From NCBI RefSeq assembly GCF_013416525.1, contig NZ_JACCEM010000003.1, positions 248,001 to 312,000 on the forward strand: a stretch of 64,000 bases of DNA. Direction: 5' to 3'. Below the pieces are notes generated by a model. The model had not been told where the DNA came from. It searched no databases and was given only the letters and a program-made list of their open reading frames with translations. Below, in pieces: positions 7,032 through 15,481 of the stretch (position 1 is the stretch's first letter; each line of letters starts with the position of its first letter). The translations under genes were made by a program, and so were the position numbers. Source of the stretch: Parapusillimonas granuli. Lineage in GTDB: Bacteria; Pseudomonadota; Gammaproteobacteria; Burkholderiales; Burkholderiaceae_B.

Positions 7032-8591
7032 TCAGACGACCATGCGCTCATGTCCCGCCCAGTAAGGATCCTTCAAGGCCTTGCGGGATATCTTTCCATT
7101 GGCGTTCTTGGGCAGCTCGCCGAGAATGTCGATGGAGCGCGGCTTCTTGAAGTCGGCCAGCAGGGCTTTGCAGTGGGCGGCCAGGCCGGCTTCGTCCGCC
7201 TGGGCGCCGGGCTTGAGCACGACGGCCGCTTTCACGGATTCGCCCCATATTTCGTCGGGGATGCCGAAGACGCAGGCTTCATAGACGGCCGGGTGCTGGT
7301 ACAGCGCCTGCTCGACCTCGGTGGGATAGACGTTGAAGCCGCCGGAAATGATCATGTCTTTCTTGCGGTCGACGATATAGATATAGCCTTCGTCGTCCAT
7401 GCGGGCCAGGTCGCCGGTATGGCACCACCCGGCACGCAAGGCCTGCTTGCTCAGCTCCGGCTCGCGCCAGTACCCGGCGAAGACGTCCGGACCCCGCACC
7501 GTGATCTCGCCGACTTCCCCCGGGGGCACGGGCCGGCCTTCGTCGTCGCGCAGCACCACTTCCGTTTCGCCGAAGGCGCGCCCGCAGGACATCAGGCGTT
7601 CCGGGCGGCCTTCGATCGCGGCGCGGTGGTCTTGCGAGGTGAGCATGATCATGCCGCCGGTCGTTTCGCCCGCGCCGTAGCCTTGGCACAGTATGGGGCC
7701 GAGGGCGTGCCAGGCCTCGCGGACGCGGGCCGGCGCCATCGGGGCGCCCCCGTAGGAAAGCTGGCGCAGCGAGCCAAGGTCATATTTCCTCAGGGACGGC
7801 AGGGCCACCACCATGTTCACCATCGTCGGCACCATGAAGGTGAATGCGGCGCGATGCTCTTGTATGGAGGCCAGAAAGGCGTCCGGCTCGAAACGCTCGT
7901 GCAGCAGGATGGTGCCGCCCTGAAACAGGAAGGGCTGCATGAACATTCCGCTGGCGTGCGTGATCGGCCCGGCCAGGGCCAGGACTTCGCCGGGATCCGC
8001 CCGCATCCTGCCCATGGCCACCTTGCGCAGGGAGGCGAGGCGGTTTCCCACGGTCTGCATCGCAGCCTTGAGCTTGCCCGTGGACCCGGAGGTGAAATGC
8101 AGCACGGCCAGGTCGTCGGCCCGCATGTCCCGGTCCACGGGGGCGTCGGACGCCTTGCCGAGCAGCGCCTCGTATTCGCTCTCCCGGCCGAAGCCGCCGC
8201 CGATGGACAGTATGGCCTCCAGGCTGGGCATGTCTTGGGCAAGCGCCATGGCGGCATCCCGGTGCGACTCGTCGACCAGCAGGATCCGCGCCTCGGCGTT
8301 GTTGACGGTGTCGCACAATTCGGCGGAAGAAAGCCGCGCGTTCAGCCCGACCCTGACCAGGCCGGCCTTGTACAAGGCGCACTCGAGTTCGATGATCTCC
8401 GGCCGGTTCCATGCCTGGATGGCGACACGGTCCCCGGTATTCAGGCCCATGCCCAGCAGGGCATTCGCCAAGCGGTTCGACCGCGCCTCGAGCGCCTGGA
8501 AACTGATGCGGTGTTGACCGAAGATGATCGCCGGCTTGTCGGCCCAGTAACGGGCGGCGCGACTGATGAAACGTCCCTGATTCATGAACAT
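7032..8591 (-). CDS. Class I adenylate-forming enzyme (acyl-CoA synthetase)
   Basis: A 519-residue AMP-forming ligase. The phosphate-binding loop TSGSTGKLK is at 167-175, the adenine-binding GYGAGETTGG lies in the middle, the hinge region has a GDLARMDDEGY and DRKKDMIISGGFNVYPTEVE motif, and the catalytic lysine sits in NGKISRKAL near the C-terminus. The family activates a carboxylic acid with ATP and joins it to CoA. Without the substrate pocket aligned I cannot separate fatty, aromatic or short-chain acids. With the acyl-CoA dehydrogenase and the divergent Bug receptor it suggests an imported carboxylate that is activated and then oxidised. Confidence 0.92.
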   Translation of the reverse strand: MFMNQGRFISRAARYWADKPAIIFGQHRISFQALEARSNRLANALLGMGLNTGDRVAIQAWNRPEIIELECALYKAGLVRVGLNARLSSAELCDTVNNAEARILLVDESHRDAAMALAQDMPSLEAILSIGGGFGRESEYEALLGKASDAPVDRDMRADDLAVLHFTSGSTGKLKAAMQTVGNRLASLRKVAMGRMRADPGEVLALAGPITHASGMFMQPFLFQGGTILLHERFEPDAFLASIQEHRAAFTFMVPTMVNMVVALPSLRKYDLGSLRQLSYGGAPMAPARVREAWHALGPILCQGYGAGETTGGMIMLTSQDHRAAIEGRPERLMSCGRAFGETEVVLRDDEGRPVPPGEVGEITVRGPDVFAGYWREPELSKQALRAGWCHTGDLARMDDEGYIYIVDRKKDMIISGGFNVYPTEVEQALYQHPAVYEACVFGIPDEIWGESVKAAVVLKPGAQADEAGLAAHCKALLADFKKPRSIDILGELPKNANGKISRKALKDPYWAGHERMVV

Positions 8592-8642
8592 AGACCTCGC
8601 AGTAAAGGAAGCCCTATGGTGAATGGCTGGGCGCGTTTGCTG

Positions 8643-8670
8643 TATAACGGGCCGGTCGCTTTCTATAACG
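8643..8670. promoter_or_regulatory. Direct repeat in ligase/Bug divergent promoter region
   Basis: TATAACG occurs at 8643-8649 and again at 8664-8670, 21 bases apart, which is two helical turns. Both lie in the 238-bp divergent gap between the acyl-CoA synthetase and the Bug receptor. They could be regulator half-sites or a -10-like element; nothing else in the gap is recognisable apart from the AGGAGA ribosome site of the Bug gene. Confidence 0.3.
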
Positions 8671-8829
8671 CTGCGTCATGGGCGGATGGAAAGGGGGCGG
8701 GCTCATGCTTTTGAGTTATCGCATCCACCGCTTGGGTAATCGGCCCGCTGGAAGCGGCGGGCTATAAAGTCTCCACTCGGTGTCACCCGCATACGCCGAC
8801 GAAAGAATTCCATATGACAGGAGATTCCA

Positions 8830-9807
8830 GTGAAGCCCCTAATGTTCATCATCCGTCTCGCCGCCGCGGCCGTGTCCGTGGCGGCCATATCCTCCCAGGC
8901 TGCGGCGCAGGCGGAATATCCGGCCCGCCCCATCACCCTGGTCGTGCCGTTCAGCGCGGGAGGGCAATTCGATTTCCTGGGGCGCTTGGTCGCATCTTCG
9001 ATGAGTAAAAACCTGGGCCAGGAAATCATCGTCGAGAACGTCAGCGGCGGCGGGGGCAACGTGGGAGGCGCCAAGGTCGCCAACGCGAAGCCCGATGGAT
9101 ACACGCTGCTTCAGTACGGCGGCAACCTTGCGATTGCCAAGGAGCTGACCAGCAACCTCGCCTATGACCCCGTGGGCAGCTTCATCCCCGTCGCGCCCAT
9201 CAGCATTGCGCCCCATGTGGTGCTGATGAACAACAGCCTGCCCGTGAAGGATTTCAAGGACTTGGTGAACTACGCCAAGGCGCATCCGGATCGGATCAAC
9301 TATGCGACGCCCGGCGTGGGCACGTCCATGCATCTGACCTTCGAGGAAATCCGGGAGCTCTTCGATTTTCCCGCCACGCATATTCCCTATCGCGGCGGCA
9401 GCAATGCCTTGAACGACCTGGCCAGCGGGCAGGTGCAGCTGGGCATCGTGGCCGTGGCGCCGGCGCTGCCGTTCATCCAGTCGGGGAAAATCCGCGCCCT
9501 TGCCGTGACCGGCGAAAGCCGCGCCCCGTCGCTTCCCGACGTGCCCACCATATCCGAACTGGGCCACCAAGGCTTCAGCAGCGGCAGCTGGGCGGGCATC
9601 GCCGTGCCGAAAGGCACGCCCCAGGCGATCGTGGATCGCCTGGCCAAAGCGGTGAGTGCCGCGATCAACGATCCCCAGGTCAGCAAACGCCTGGAGGAGC
9701 TGTCGTTCACGCCGCTGCAAGGCGCGTCGGCGGATCTGAAGGCCCGCATCGATGACGAGGCGCGGCGATACGGGCCGATCATTGCGAAGCTGGGTTTGAA
9801 GAACTGA
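8830..9807 (+). CDS. Bug/TctC family tripartite tricarboxylate transport binding protein
   Basis: A 325-residue Bug receptor beginning with GTG; AGGAGA lies 6 bases upstream and supports this start. A signal peptide ends near AAAQA (about residue 27), followed by YPARPITLVVPFSAGGQFD, IIVENVSGGGGNVGG, YRGGSNALNDLASGQVQ and LPDVPTISELGH, all family signatures. It is divergent from the acyl-CoA synthetase and is probably the receptor for the acid that enzyme activates. No TctA/TctB partner is present. Its last 29 bases are overlapped antisense by the toxin gene. Confidence 0.92.
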   Translation: MKPLMFIIRLAAAAVSVAAISSQAAAQAEYPARPITLVVPFSAGGQFDFLGRLVASSMSKNLGQEIIVENVSGGGGNVGGAKVANAKPDGYTLLQYGGNLAIAKELTSNLAYDPVGSFIPVAPISIAPHVVLMNNSLPVKDFKDLVNYAKAHPDRINYATPGVGTSMHLTFEEIRELFDFPATHIPYRGGSNALNDLASGQVQLGIVAVAPALPFIQSGKIRALAVTGESRAPSLPDVPTISELGHQGFSSGSWAGIAVPKGTPQAIVDRLAKAVSAAINDPQVSKRLEELSFTPLQGASADLKARIDDEARRYGPIIAKLGLKN

Positions 9808-10093
9808 CCGCTGCGGCCGGCGGCCATTGTTGCGCGGCATGGAGCACTCGCAAGATACGCACAACGAAAGGGTCTTCTGAGTACACAATGACGTAGTTTG
9901 CCCACACGACCAGTTCCCGTGTTCCGAGGATACGGCCAGGGCGGTAAAGCTTGGGGTATTCGGACAGCTTTGCGGTCTTGGCCTCTATGTCGTCTTTTAG
10001 ACGTTGCGCGGCATCCGGGTTGTCGTCGGAGATGTAATCGACAATCGCCAGCAGGTCGGCGCGGGCCAGTTCGGTCCATTCAAGTTCTGGCAC
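9779..10093 (-). CDS. RelE/ParE family toxin
   Basis: A 104-residue protein of the RelE/ParE superfamily: WTELARADLLAIVDYISDDNP at the start, the central LSEYPKLYRPGR, then ELVVWANYVIVYSED and VVRILRVLHAAQQWP. RelE members cleave mRNA on the ribosome and ParE members poison gyrase; the sequence does not decide which. It starts 14 bases inside the antitoxin gene, the usual arrangement. Family members normally stop shortly after the QWP motif; here 13 more residues follow (PAAAVSSSNPASQ), and most of this tail is read antisense to the end of the neighbouring Bug gene, which suggests loss of the original stop at a recombination junction. Confidence 0.88.
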   Translation of the reverse strand: MPELEWTELARADLLAIVDYISDDNPDAAQRLKDDIEAKTAKLSEYPKLYRPGRILGTRELVVWANYVIVYSEDPFVVRILRVLHAAQQWPPAAAVSSSNPASQ

Positions 10094-10379
10094 GGCGCTT
10101 TCGCTCTATCAGTGCCTGCGCTTCGTCCATAACCTGCCGATGCGGTATGTCCGGTTGAGTGTTTGCCAACGCGTCGCGAACCTTCGCAGCGAACCATGCG
10201 TCGTGCGCCTCCGGATCGAGAGTCAGGCCTGCGGGCAGGCCGCCTTCCTTGGCCACGCGGGTCAGCAGGATGCGTACGGCATCCGAGACGGATAAACCGA
10301 AATTGGCCAGTTTCTCGGCGGCGTCGGCCTTGAGCTTGGCGTCTACACGAACGTGCAGCATAGATGACTGAGCGGCCAT
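10080..10379 (-). CDS. RelB/DinJ family antitoxin
   Basis: A 99-residue antitoxin with an N-terminal ribbon-helix-helix (MLHVRVDAKLKADAAEKLANFG, then LSVSDAVRILLTRVAKEGGLP) and a longer C-terminal part that would wrap the toxin. This is the RelB/DinJ pattern. AGGAGA precedes the ATG by 7 bases. It neutralises the adjacent toxin and, with it, represses the operon; a perfect inverted repeat lies just upstream of its start. Confidence 0.88.
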   Translation of the reverse strand: MAAQSSMLHVRVDAKLKADAAEKLANFGLSVSDAVRILLTRVAKEGGLPAGLTLDPEAHDAWFAAKVRDALANTQPDIPHRQVMDEAQALIERKRRART

Positions 10380-10417
10380 CGTCGTTTCTCCTGAAGTGGG
10401 TTTTGGCTTCCATTGTG

Positions 10418-10435
10418 TATCTCAAACGAGATACG
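10418..10435. promoter_or_regulatory. Toxin-antitoxin operator palindrome
   Basis: GTATCTC-AAAC-GAGATAC is a perfect 7-bp inverted repeat with a 4-base spacer, 39 bases upstream of the antitoxin ATG. Ribbon-helix-helix antitoxins bind such repeats for autoregulation, so this is the likely operator. Confidence 0.65.
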
Positions 10436-10485
10436 CGCAAGAGCTGCCGTCCATGCGGCGTCCTGCGCACGTGCCAAACAGCACG

Positions 10486-11355
10486 CTAGCCTTCTCGGTG
10501 CCGCATGACCCCGCCAATGAACTCCCGCACCGCTTCAGCGTATTCCGGGCTGCGGCTGGCGCCCGAGTGCGACGCGGCCTCGATCTTGGCCAGCGCCTGC
10601 CTGCCGCCTTCGCGCTGGCCGGCGGCTTCATACAGGGCGTCGCTCATGGCGGGGGGCACCACGCTGTCGGCGGTGCCGTGTATGAACAGGATAGGCTGGC
10701 GTACCCGGCGGATGCTCGACAGCGAGTCGAAAGGCTGGGTGATGATCCAATGCAGGCCGGGGATGTCGCGCCATCGGCTGGCGGCGATCATGTCGCGGAT
10801 GCTGGTGAAGGTGGATTCGAGTATCAGCCCGGCGAAGCTGTCCGGCTCCGCATCGGCGGCCAGCGCCACGGCCACCGCGCCGCCCAGGCTGTGCCCGTAG
10901 ACGAAGCGGCGTGCGGGGTCCGGCTGGCGGCGTGCCAGTTCACGCAGCGCGATCCGGGCGTCCTGCACGGCGCTGGCCTGCGACGGAAGCAGCGGGGTCG
11001 ATTCGCCGAAGCCACGATAATCGATGGCCAGCATCGAATATCCCATGTCGGCCCAGCGTTCCATGCGAAAGACGCTGCTGTTCAGGTTCCAGCGGGATCC
11101 ATGCAGGTACAGCACGGTGGGCGCGTCGGCTGCGGGCCCGGGCAGGTACCAGGCGCGCACGGTCTGGCCGGCGGCCAGCGGCAGGTCGAAGATTTCGGTG
11201 CCGGCCAGGGGTTCGCGCGCCCAGCGGGCTTCGCCGAGTTCGATCGAAAAAATCGCGCCGCGCTGCCAGCGGTCCAGCCAGACGTAGGCCGCTGCGCCCG
11301 CCGCGAGCAGCAAGGCCATGATGGCGGCGAGGAGTGCGTGGCGGCTCGGTCGCAT
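10486..11355 (-). CDS. Alpha/beta hydrolase with N-terminal membrane anchor
   Basis: A 289-residue serine hydrolase. One hydrophobic segment (residues 7-27) probably anchors it to the inner membrane with the enzyme outside. The alpha/beta hydrolase core shows LYLHGSRWN (oxyanion region), DYRGFGES, the nucleophile elbow GHSLGG, the acid in LFIHGTADSVVPP and a C-terminal histidine in ASHSG. This matches the YfhR/bem46-like DUF1749-neighbour group of hydrolases, most of which have no known substrate. It lies 18 bases after the VOC gene on the same strand, so the two are probably cotranscribed. Confidence 0.85.
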   Translation of the reverse strand: MRPSRHALLAAIMALLLAAGAAAYVWLDRWQRGAIFSIELGEARWAREPLAGTEIFDLPLAAGQTVRAWYLPGPAADAPTVLYLHGSRWNLNSSVFRMERWADMGYSMLAIDYRGFGESTPLLPSQASAVQDARIALRELARRQPDPARRFVYGHSLGGAVAVALAADAEPDSFAGLILESTFTSIRDMIAASRWRDIPGLHWIITQPFDSLSSIRRVRQPILFIHGTADSVVPPAMSDALYEAAGQREGGRQALAKIEAASHSGASRSPEYAEAVREFIGGVMRHREG

Positions 11356-11373
11356 GGCGCAATCCCATGAGCG

Positions 11374-11802
11374 TCAGAAGCGTATTTCGACCGATGCCGC
11401 GCTGCGCCGGGCGGGGCCGTGATAGACGGCTTCGATGTTGTTGCCGTCGGGATCCAGGACGAAAGCGGCGTAGTAGCCGGGATGGTATTCGCGATAGCCC
11501 GGCGCGCCGTTGTCGGTGCCGCCGCTTTCCAGCGCGGCGCGATGGAAGGCGTCGACCATTTCCGTGCTGTCGGCCTGGAAGGCGAGATGATGCCGGCCGG
11601 TCAGGTGGCCTTGCGCGGCGGGGCTGTCGACGGCGCTGACGAAGAGTTCGTCCACCCAGAAGTAGCCGTCGCCTGCGCCGCCCATGGGGATGCGCAGGAC
11701 GCCGATGATCGATTCATAGAAGGCCTGGCTTTTGGCCAGGTCTTTGACGACCAACTGGATGTGGTCGATCAGCCGTCCGCGGTGCAGTGCCTGAGCTTCC
11801 AT
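11374..11802 (-). CDS. VOC superfamily (glyoxalase-like) protein
   Basis: A 142-residue single VOC-fold protein: IDHIQLVVKDLAKSQAFYES at the start, GYFWVDELFVS, HHLAFQADSTEMVDAFHRAA and a C-terminal YAAFVLDPDGNNIEAVYHG. The last motif carries the usual metal-ligand glutamate, and H16/H65-type histidines are present, so a metal-dependent lyase, isomerase or dioxygenase-like activity is possible. It is the promoter-proximal gene ahead of the alpha/beta hydrolase. No substrate can be given. Confidence 0.83.
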   Translation of the reverse strand: MEAQALHRGRLIDHIQLVVKDLAKSQAFYESIIGVLRIPMGGAGDGYFWVDELFVSAVDSPAAQGHLTGRHHLAFQADSTEMVDAFHRAALESGGTDNGAPGYREYHPGYYAAFVLDPDGNNIEAVYHGPARRSAASVEIRF

Positions 11803-11925
11803 CGAGTGCCTCTCTTCGAGTGATCAGGCTGTCAGGATACTTCAATCGGCGCCGGTTTTTCGGCTGCGTTTGTATCAAACTCAAACGCTCGCCGCGCACA
11901 GCCGACGCGCCGGGCAAGGCCGGAT

Positions 11926-13041
11926 TCAGGGCAGGTTCTCGCTGAGCACGATGCTGATCTGCATGGGCTCGACGCCCGCCATGGCTTCGCGCCCTTCGCG
12001 CAGGTTCGCGAAGATGCGCACGCTGTTCAGCACGGTGGAATGCATGTTCTGGTTCAGGATCGCGTCCAGCGATCCGTCCACCAGCAGCGCGCGGGTGTCG
12101 GGCGTCAGGCCGTGGCCGATGAACACGGTGCTTTGGTCGCGCCCGGCCTCCTTCAACGCCCGCGCGACGCCGTCCGACGCGCCCCCTATGTTGTAGATGC
12201 CGACCAGGTCGCGGTACTGGTCCAGCAGCTGCCGAGTTTGCCGGTAGTTGGTTTCCGCGTCGTCGTGGCCTTCGCGCAGGCCCACGACCTGCAGCGCAGG
12301 GAATTTCTCCTCCAGTATGTGCTGGAAACCCATTTCGCGCTCTTCGTGGCCGCGGTAGTGGCGGCTGCCGGCGATCATCGCGACTTTGCCGGGGCGCGGG
12401 CCGATGAAGCGGCCGAGCAGCAGGCCGGCGCTGCGGCCCGCGGCCCGGTTGTCCAGCCCGACGTAGGCCGCGCGGCGCGAGCTGGACAAGTCGGAGATGA
12501 GCGTCAGCGTGTGCACGTTTTTCTCGGCCAGCGTATTGACGGCTTCGCGCACCAGAGGGTGTTCCAGCGCCATGAACGCAATGCCGTCGGCCCGTTTGCC
12601 TTCGCGCAGCAGGCTGTCGACCAGGGCCTGGGGGTTGAAGCCTTCTATGTAGCGGCAGCGGCACTGGACGTTGAACGGTTCCAGTTGCTCGCGCGCGATC
12701 TCGACGTAATCGCCCAGCATGTTCAGGAAGCGATTGGTGCCGGCGGGCAACAGGAAGGTCAGCCGCATGGGCTGGGGGCGCAAGGCCTTGTACAGGTCGT
12801 TCTGCGGCAGATAGCCCAGGTCGGCGGCGGCCTTGAGCACGGTCTGGATCGTGGCCGGCCTGACCCCCGGACGATGGTTCAGCACGCGATCGACCGTGGC
12901 GGTCGAGACCCCGGAACGCGCCGCGACGTCGGCGATGCCCGCGCGCCTGAGCCTGGACGCGCCGCGCCCGTCGCCTGTTCTATTCGTATTGCTTGTTGGC
13001 ACAGTGAGAACCGTTGGAAAGAGTCGGCCGGCTCCGCCCAC
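11926..13041 (-). CDS. LacI family transcriptional regulator
   Basis: A LacI-type regulator of 371 residues from the first GTG (13041) or 358 from an internal GTG at 13002; neither start has a good ribosome site. The helix-turn-helix (IADVAARSGVSTATVDRVLN, about 36-55 of the long form) is followed by a periplasmic-binding-like sugar-sensing domain with SDLSSSRRAAYVGLDNRAAG, YNIGGASDGVARAL, IGHGLTPDTR and LNQNMHS. It is divergent from the ABC transporter/RuBisCO-like operon and should be its repressor. LacI proteins mostly sense sugars or sugar acids, which argues that the operon's substrate is sugar-derived even though its transporter is of amino-acid type. Confidence 0.9.
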   Translation of the reverse strand: MGGAGRLFPTVLTVPTSNTNRTGDGRGASRLRRAGIADVAARSGVSTATVDRVLNHRPGVRPATIQTVLKAAADLGYLPQNDLYKALRPQPMRLTFLLPAGTNRFLNMLGDYVEIAREQLEPFNVQCRCRYIEGFNPQALVDSLLREGKRADGIAFMALEHPLVREAVNTLAEKNVHTLTLISDLSSSRRAAYVGLDNRAAGRSAGLLLGRFIGPRPGKVAMIAGSRHYRGHEEREMGFQHILEEKFPALQVVGLREGHDDAETNYRQTRQLLDQYRDLVGIYNIGGASDGVARALKEAGRDQSTVFIGHGLTPDTRALLVDGSLDAILNQNMHSTVLNSVRIFANLREGREAMAGVEPMQISIVLSENLP

Positions 13042-13270
13042 ACGCCGGCCGGCACACGATGATTGATAATTTATTTACATCAAAACAAATCACTGCATTC
13101 CTCGCGCATTCAGTATCTCAGAGAATTATCCAGTTGTCACTTCGAGATATGGCCTGGGCTCTTCCAATATAAACATCAAAAACCATCATTTTTCTTGCTG
13201 GACAAATTCCCGGCGCCGCAGCTACCATGCCCCTACAAGTCAATGAAAAACGCATGGGCAGGGAGACAAC
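13042..13270. other. AT-rich divergent promoter region
   Basis: About 230 bases between the LacI gene and the small ORF before the ABC permease. The stretch 13060-13200 is clearly richer in A and T than its surroundings and must hold both divergent promoters and the LacI operators. I found no strong palindrome that I can call an operator, and no gene. Confidence 0.5.
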
Positions 13271-13360
13271 ATGACGACAGCCGCCGGCAAGCGTGGCGCA
13301 TCGGTCGGCCGGGTTCGGGGCGCAGGGTTCTTTGTGGCCATGCCGGGCGGCGCGCGATGA
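13271..13360 (+). CDS. Short ORF or leader peptide coupled to the ABC permease
   Basis: ATG at 13271 opens a 29-residue frame (MTTAAGKRGASVGRVRGAGF, then FVAMPGGAR) that ends at the TGA 13358-13360, overlapping the permease ATG by ATGA. It has a much better ribosome site (AGGGAGA, 4 bases upstream) than the permease itself (GGGCGG only). The peptide is basic and matches nothing I recognise. It may be a leader that delivers ribosomes to the permease start by coupling; alternatively the frame is fortuitous. Confidence 0.45.
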   Translation: MTTAAGKRGASVGRVRGAGFFVAMPGGAR

Positions 13361-14034
13361 TCTACGAGTTCGACTTTTCCAGTGTGGTGGCGGAATGGCC
13401 GCAGTTCCTAGAAGGGGCCTGGATCACCATACAGCTTTCTTTTCCAGCCACCTTGGCGGGCTTGTGCCTGGGCATACTGTGCGCCATTGGCCGGCGCAGC
13501 CCGCGCCGGTGGCTGTCCAAGGCTTGCGGCGCCTATGTCGAGATCATCCGGAACACGCCGCTGCTGGTCCAGATCTTCCTGGTGTTCTTCGGGCTGGCCA
13601 GCCTGGGCTGGAAGGTGTCCGCCTTCGGGGCGGCGCTCGTGTCCCTGATCATCAACGTGGCCGCCTACACCTGCGAAATCGTCCGCGCCGGCATGGATTC
13701 CATCAACGAGGGGCAGATCGAAGCGGCGGAATGCCTGGGCCTCAGCAAGGCGCAAGTGTATTGGCACGTCGTCCTGTGGCCCGCCATGGAAAAAGTCTAT
13801 CCGGCGCTCACCAGCCAGTTCGTGCTGCTGATGCTGGCGTCGTCCATCGCTTCGCAAATATCGGTCGAAGAACTGACCGCCATCGCCAGCCGGGTCCAGG
13901 CGGACACCTTCCGGCCCTTCGAGGCGTACATCCTGGTGGCGGTGGCTTATCTGGCGCTGTCCCTGCTCATGCGCATCGCATTGTGGGCGTTCGGGCAGAT
14001 GGTGTTCGCGCGGCGGCGCAAGCTTGCGAGGTAA
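13357..14034 (+). CDS. Polar amino acid-type ABC transporter permease
   Basis: A 225-residue inner-membrane permease of the HisMQ/GlnP type. It has about five hydrophobic segments, the characteristic YVEIIRNTPLLVQIF segment, and the EAA loop GQIEAAECLGLSKAQVYWH that docks the ATPase. A longer open frame begins at 13063 but its extra part is not membrane-like; the ATG at 13357 gives the family's normal length. Together with the next two genes and the binding protein it makes a complete importer whose substrate is probably an acidic or hydroxylated small molecule. Confidence 0.92.
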   Translation: MIYEFDFSSVVAEWPQFLEGAWITIQLSFPATLAGLCLGILCAIGRRSPRRWLSKACGAYVEIIRNTPLLVQIFLVFFGLASLGWKVSAFGAALVSLIINVAAYTCEIVRAGMDSINEGQIEAAECLGLSKAQVYWHVVLWPAMEKVYPALTSQFVLLMLASSIASQISVEELTAIASRVQADTFRPFEAYILVAVAYLALSLLMRIALWAFGQMVFARRRKLAR

Positions 14035-14037
14035 GCC

Positions 14038-14709
14038 ATGGTAGCCGGCGGATTTTCCCTGGAGCATCTTTATTTCCTGCTGAACGGCGCGGTCTGGACG
14101 GTGTGCCTGTCCTTGATCTCCTTCCTGGGCGGCGGCCTGGCGGGCGGCCTGGTCGCGCTGTGCCGCATCAGCCCGCTGCGGCCCTTGCGCTGGGTGTCGT
14201 ATGCCTATGTGCAGATCATACAAGGCACGCCCTTGCTGGTATTGCTCTTCGTATCGTATTTCGGCCTGAGCATCGCAGGGTTGAAGCTGTCGGGCCTGAC
14301 CGCCGCCAGCGTATCGATGATCGTGTATGTCAGCGCCTACCTGGGCGAGATATGGCGGGGCTGCATCGAGTCCGTGGCCAAGACCCAATGGGAGGCCGCG
14401 GAATGCCTGGCGCTCACGCGGGTGCAGCGCCTGCGCCTGGTCATACTGCCGCAGGCCGTGCGGATCGCAACGCCGCCCACGGTCGGGTTCATGGTGCAGA
14501 TCGTGAAGAACACGTCGCTGGCTTCCATCGTCGGTTTCGTCGAACTCGTCCGGGCGGGGCAGCTGATCAACAACTCGATTTTCCAGCCTTTCCTGATCTA
14601 TCTCCTCATCGCCGCCATTTATTTTGCGATGTGCTATCCGCTGTCCGCCTGGAGCCGGAAGCTCGAAGGGCGCCTGCAGTACGGCGCGCGTCCGCAGCCC
14701 AGCACATGA
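14038..14709 (+). CDS. Polar amino acid-type ABC transporter permease
   Basis: The second permease, 223 residues, with the same layout: hydrophobic segments, YVQIIQGTPLLVLLFVSYFG and the EAA loop TQWEAAECLALTRVQRLRLV. It starts 3 bases after the first permease stops. The two probably form the heterodimeric channel. The C-terminus ends in a short polar tail. Confidence 0.92.
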   Translation: MVAGGFSLEHLYFLLNGAVWTVCLSLISFLGGGLAGGLVALCRISPLRPLRWVSYAYVQIIQGTPLLVLLFVSYFGLSIAGLKLSGLTAASVSMIVYVSAYLGEIWRGCIESVAKTQWEAAECLALTRVQRLRLVILPQAVRIATPPTVGFMVQIVKNTSLASIVGFVELVRAGQLINNSIFQPFLIYLLIAAIYFAMCYPLSAWSRKLEGRLQYGARPQPST

Positions 14710-14725
14710 CATGAAAGGAAAAGAA

Positions 14726-15454
14726 ATGTCGATCGTGGTCGAACTCAACGATGTCCATAAAAGCTTCGGCTCCAACGCCGTCCTGAAGGGCGTGTCCTTT
14801 TCGGTGCCCAAGGGCCAGGTCGTGGCGATCATCGGCAAGAGCGGCTCCGGAAAGAGCACCGCGCTGCGCTGCATCGATCGCCTCGAAATCATAGACAAAG
14901 GCCATATCGAGGTCTGCGGCCATCGGGTCAGCGACCCGGGAATCGAATTGCGGCGGCTGCGCATGGACGTCGGCATCGTGTTCCAGAGCTACAACCTCTT
15001 TCCGCATCTCACGGTCGAGCAGAACGTGATGCTCGCGCCGCGCGCGGTCAAGAAGAAAAGCAAGGACGAGGCCCGGGAGCTGAGCCATCGCACGCTCAGC
15101 CAGGTCGGCCTGCTGGACAAGGCCCAGGCCTATCCGGAGCAGCTGTCCGGCGGGCAGCAGCAGCGGGTGGCGATCGCGCGGTCCCTCGCCATGGAGCCCA
15201 AGGTCATGCTGTTCGACGAGGTGACCTCGGCGCTCGACCCGCAGCTCACGGGCGAGGTTCTGCGCGTCATCGAACAGCTCGCCTCCGAGGGCATGACCAT
15301 GGTCCTGGTCACCCACGAAATGGAGTTCGCCGCAAGGGTGGCCGACACCATTATTTTCATGCACGAAGGCAAGGTCTGGGAGACGGGGCCCGGATCCATG
15401 CTGAAGAACCCGCAAACGCCCGAGCTGAAGGAATTCATGGCGTACGGGCTTTGA
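14726..15454 (+). CDS. Polar amino acid-type ABC transporter ATPase
   Basis: A 242-residue ABC ATPase of the GlnQ/HisP group: Walker A GKSGSGKST, Q-loop VFQSYNLFPH, signature LSGGQQQRVAIARSLA, Walker B VMLFDEVTSALDP, H-loop VLVTHEMEF. The start at 14726 has AAAGGAAAAG immediately upstream; an in-frame ATG at 14711 would add five residues. It powers the two preceding permeases. Confidence 0.94.
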   Translation: MSIVVELNDVHKSFGSNAVLKGVSFSVPKGQVVAIIGKSGSGKSTALRCIDRLEIIDKGHIEVCGHRVSDPGIELRRLRMDVGIVFQSYNLFPHLTVEQNVMLAPRAVKKKSKDEARELSHRTLSQVGLLDKAQAYPEQLSGGQQQRVAIARSLAMEPKVMLFDEVTSALDPQLTGEVLRVIEQLASEGMTMVLVTHEMEFAARVADTIIFMHEGKVWETGPGSMLKNPQTPELKEFMAYGL

Positions 15455-15481
15455 TCCCCCCCGTCATCCACGGAGACAACT

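Noticed and set aside
13063-13356. N-terminal extension of the first ABC permease back to 13063
   Set aside because: The extra 98 residues are not membrane-like, lie across the divergent promoter region and exceed the family length.
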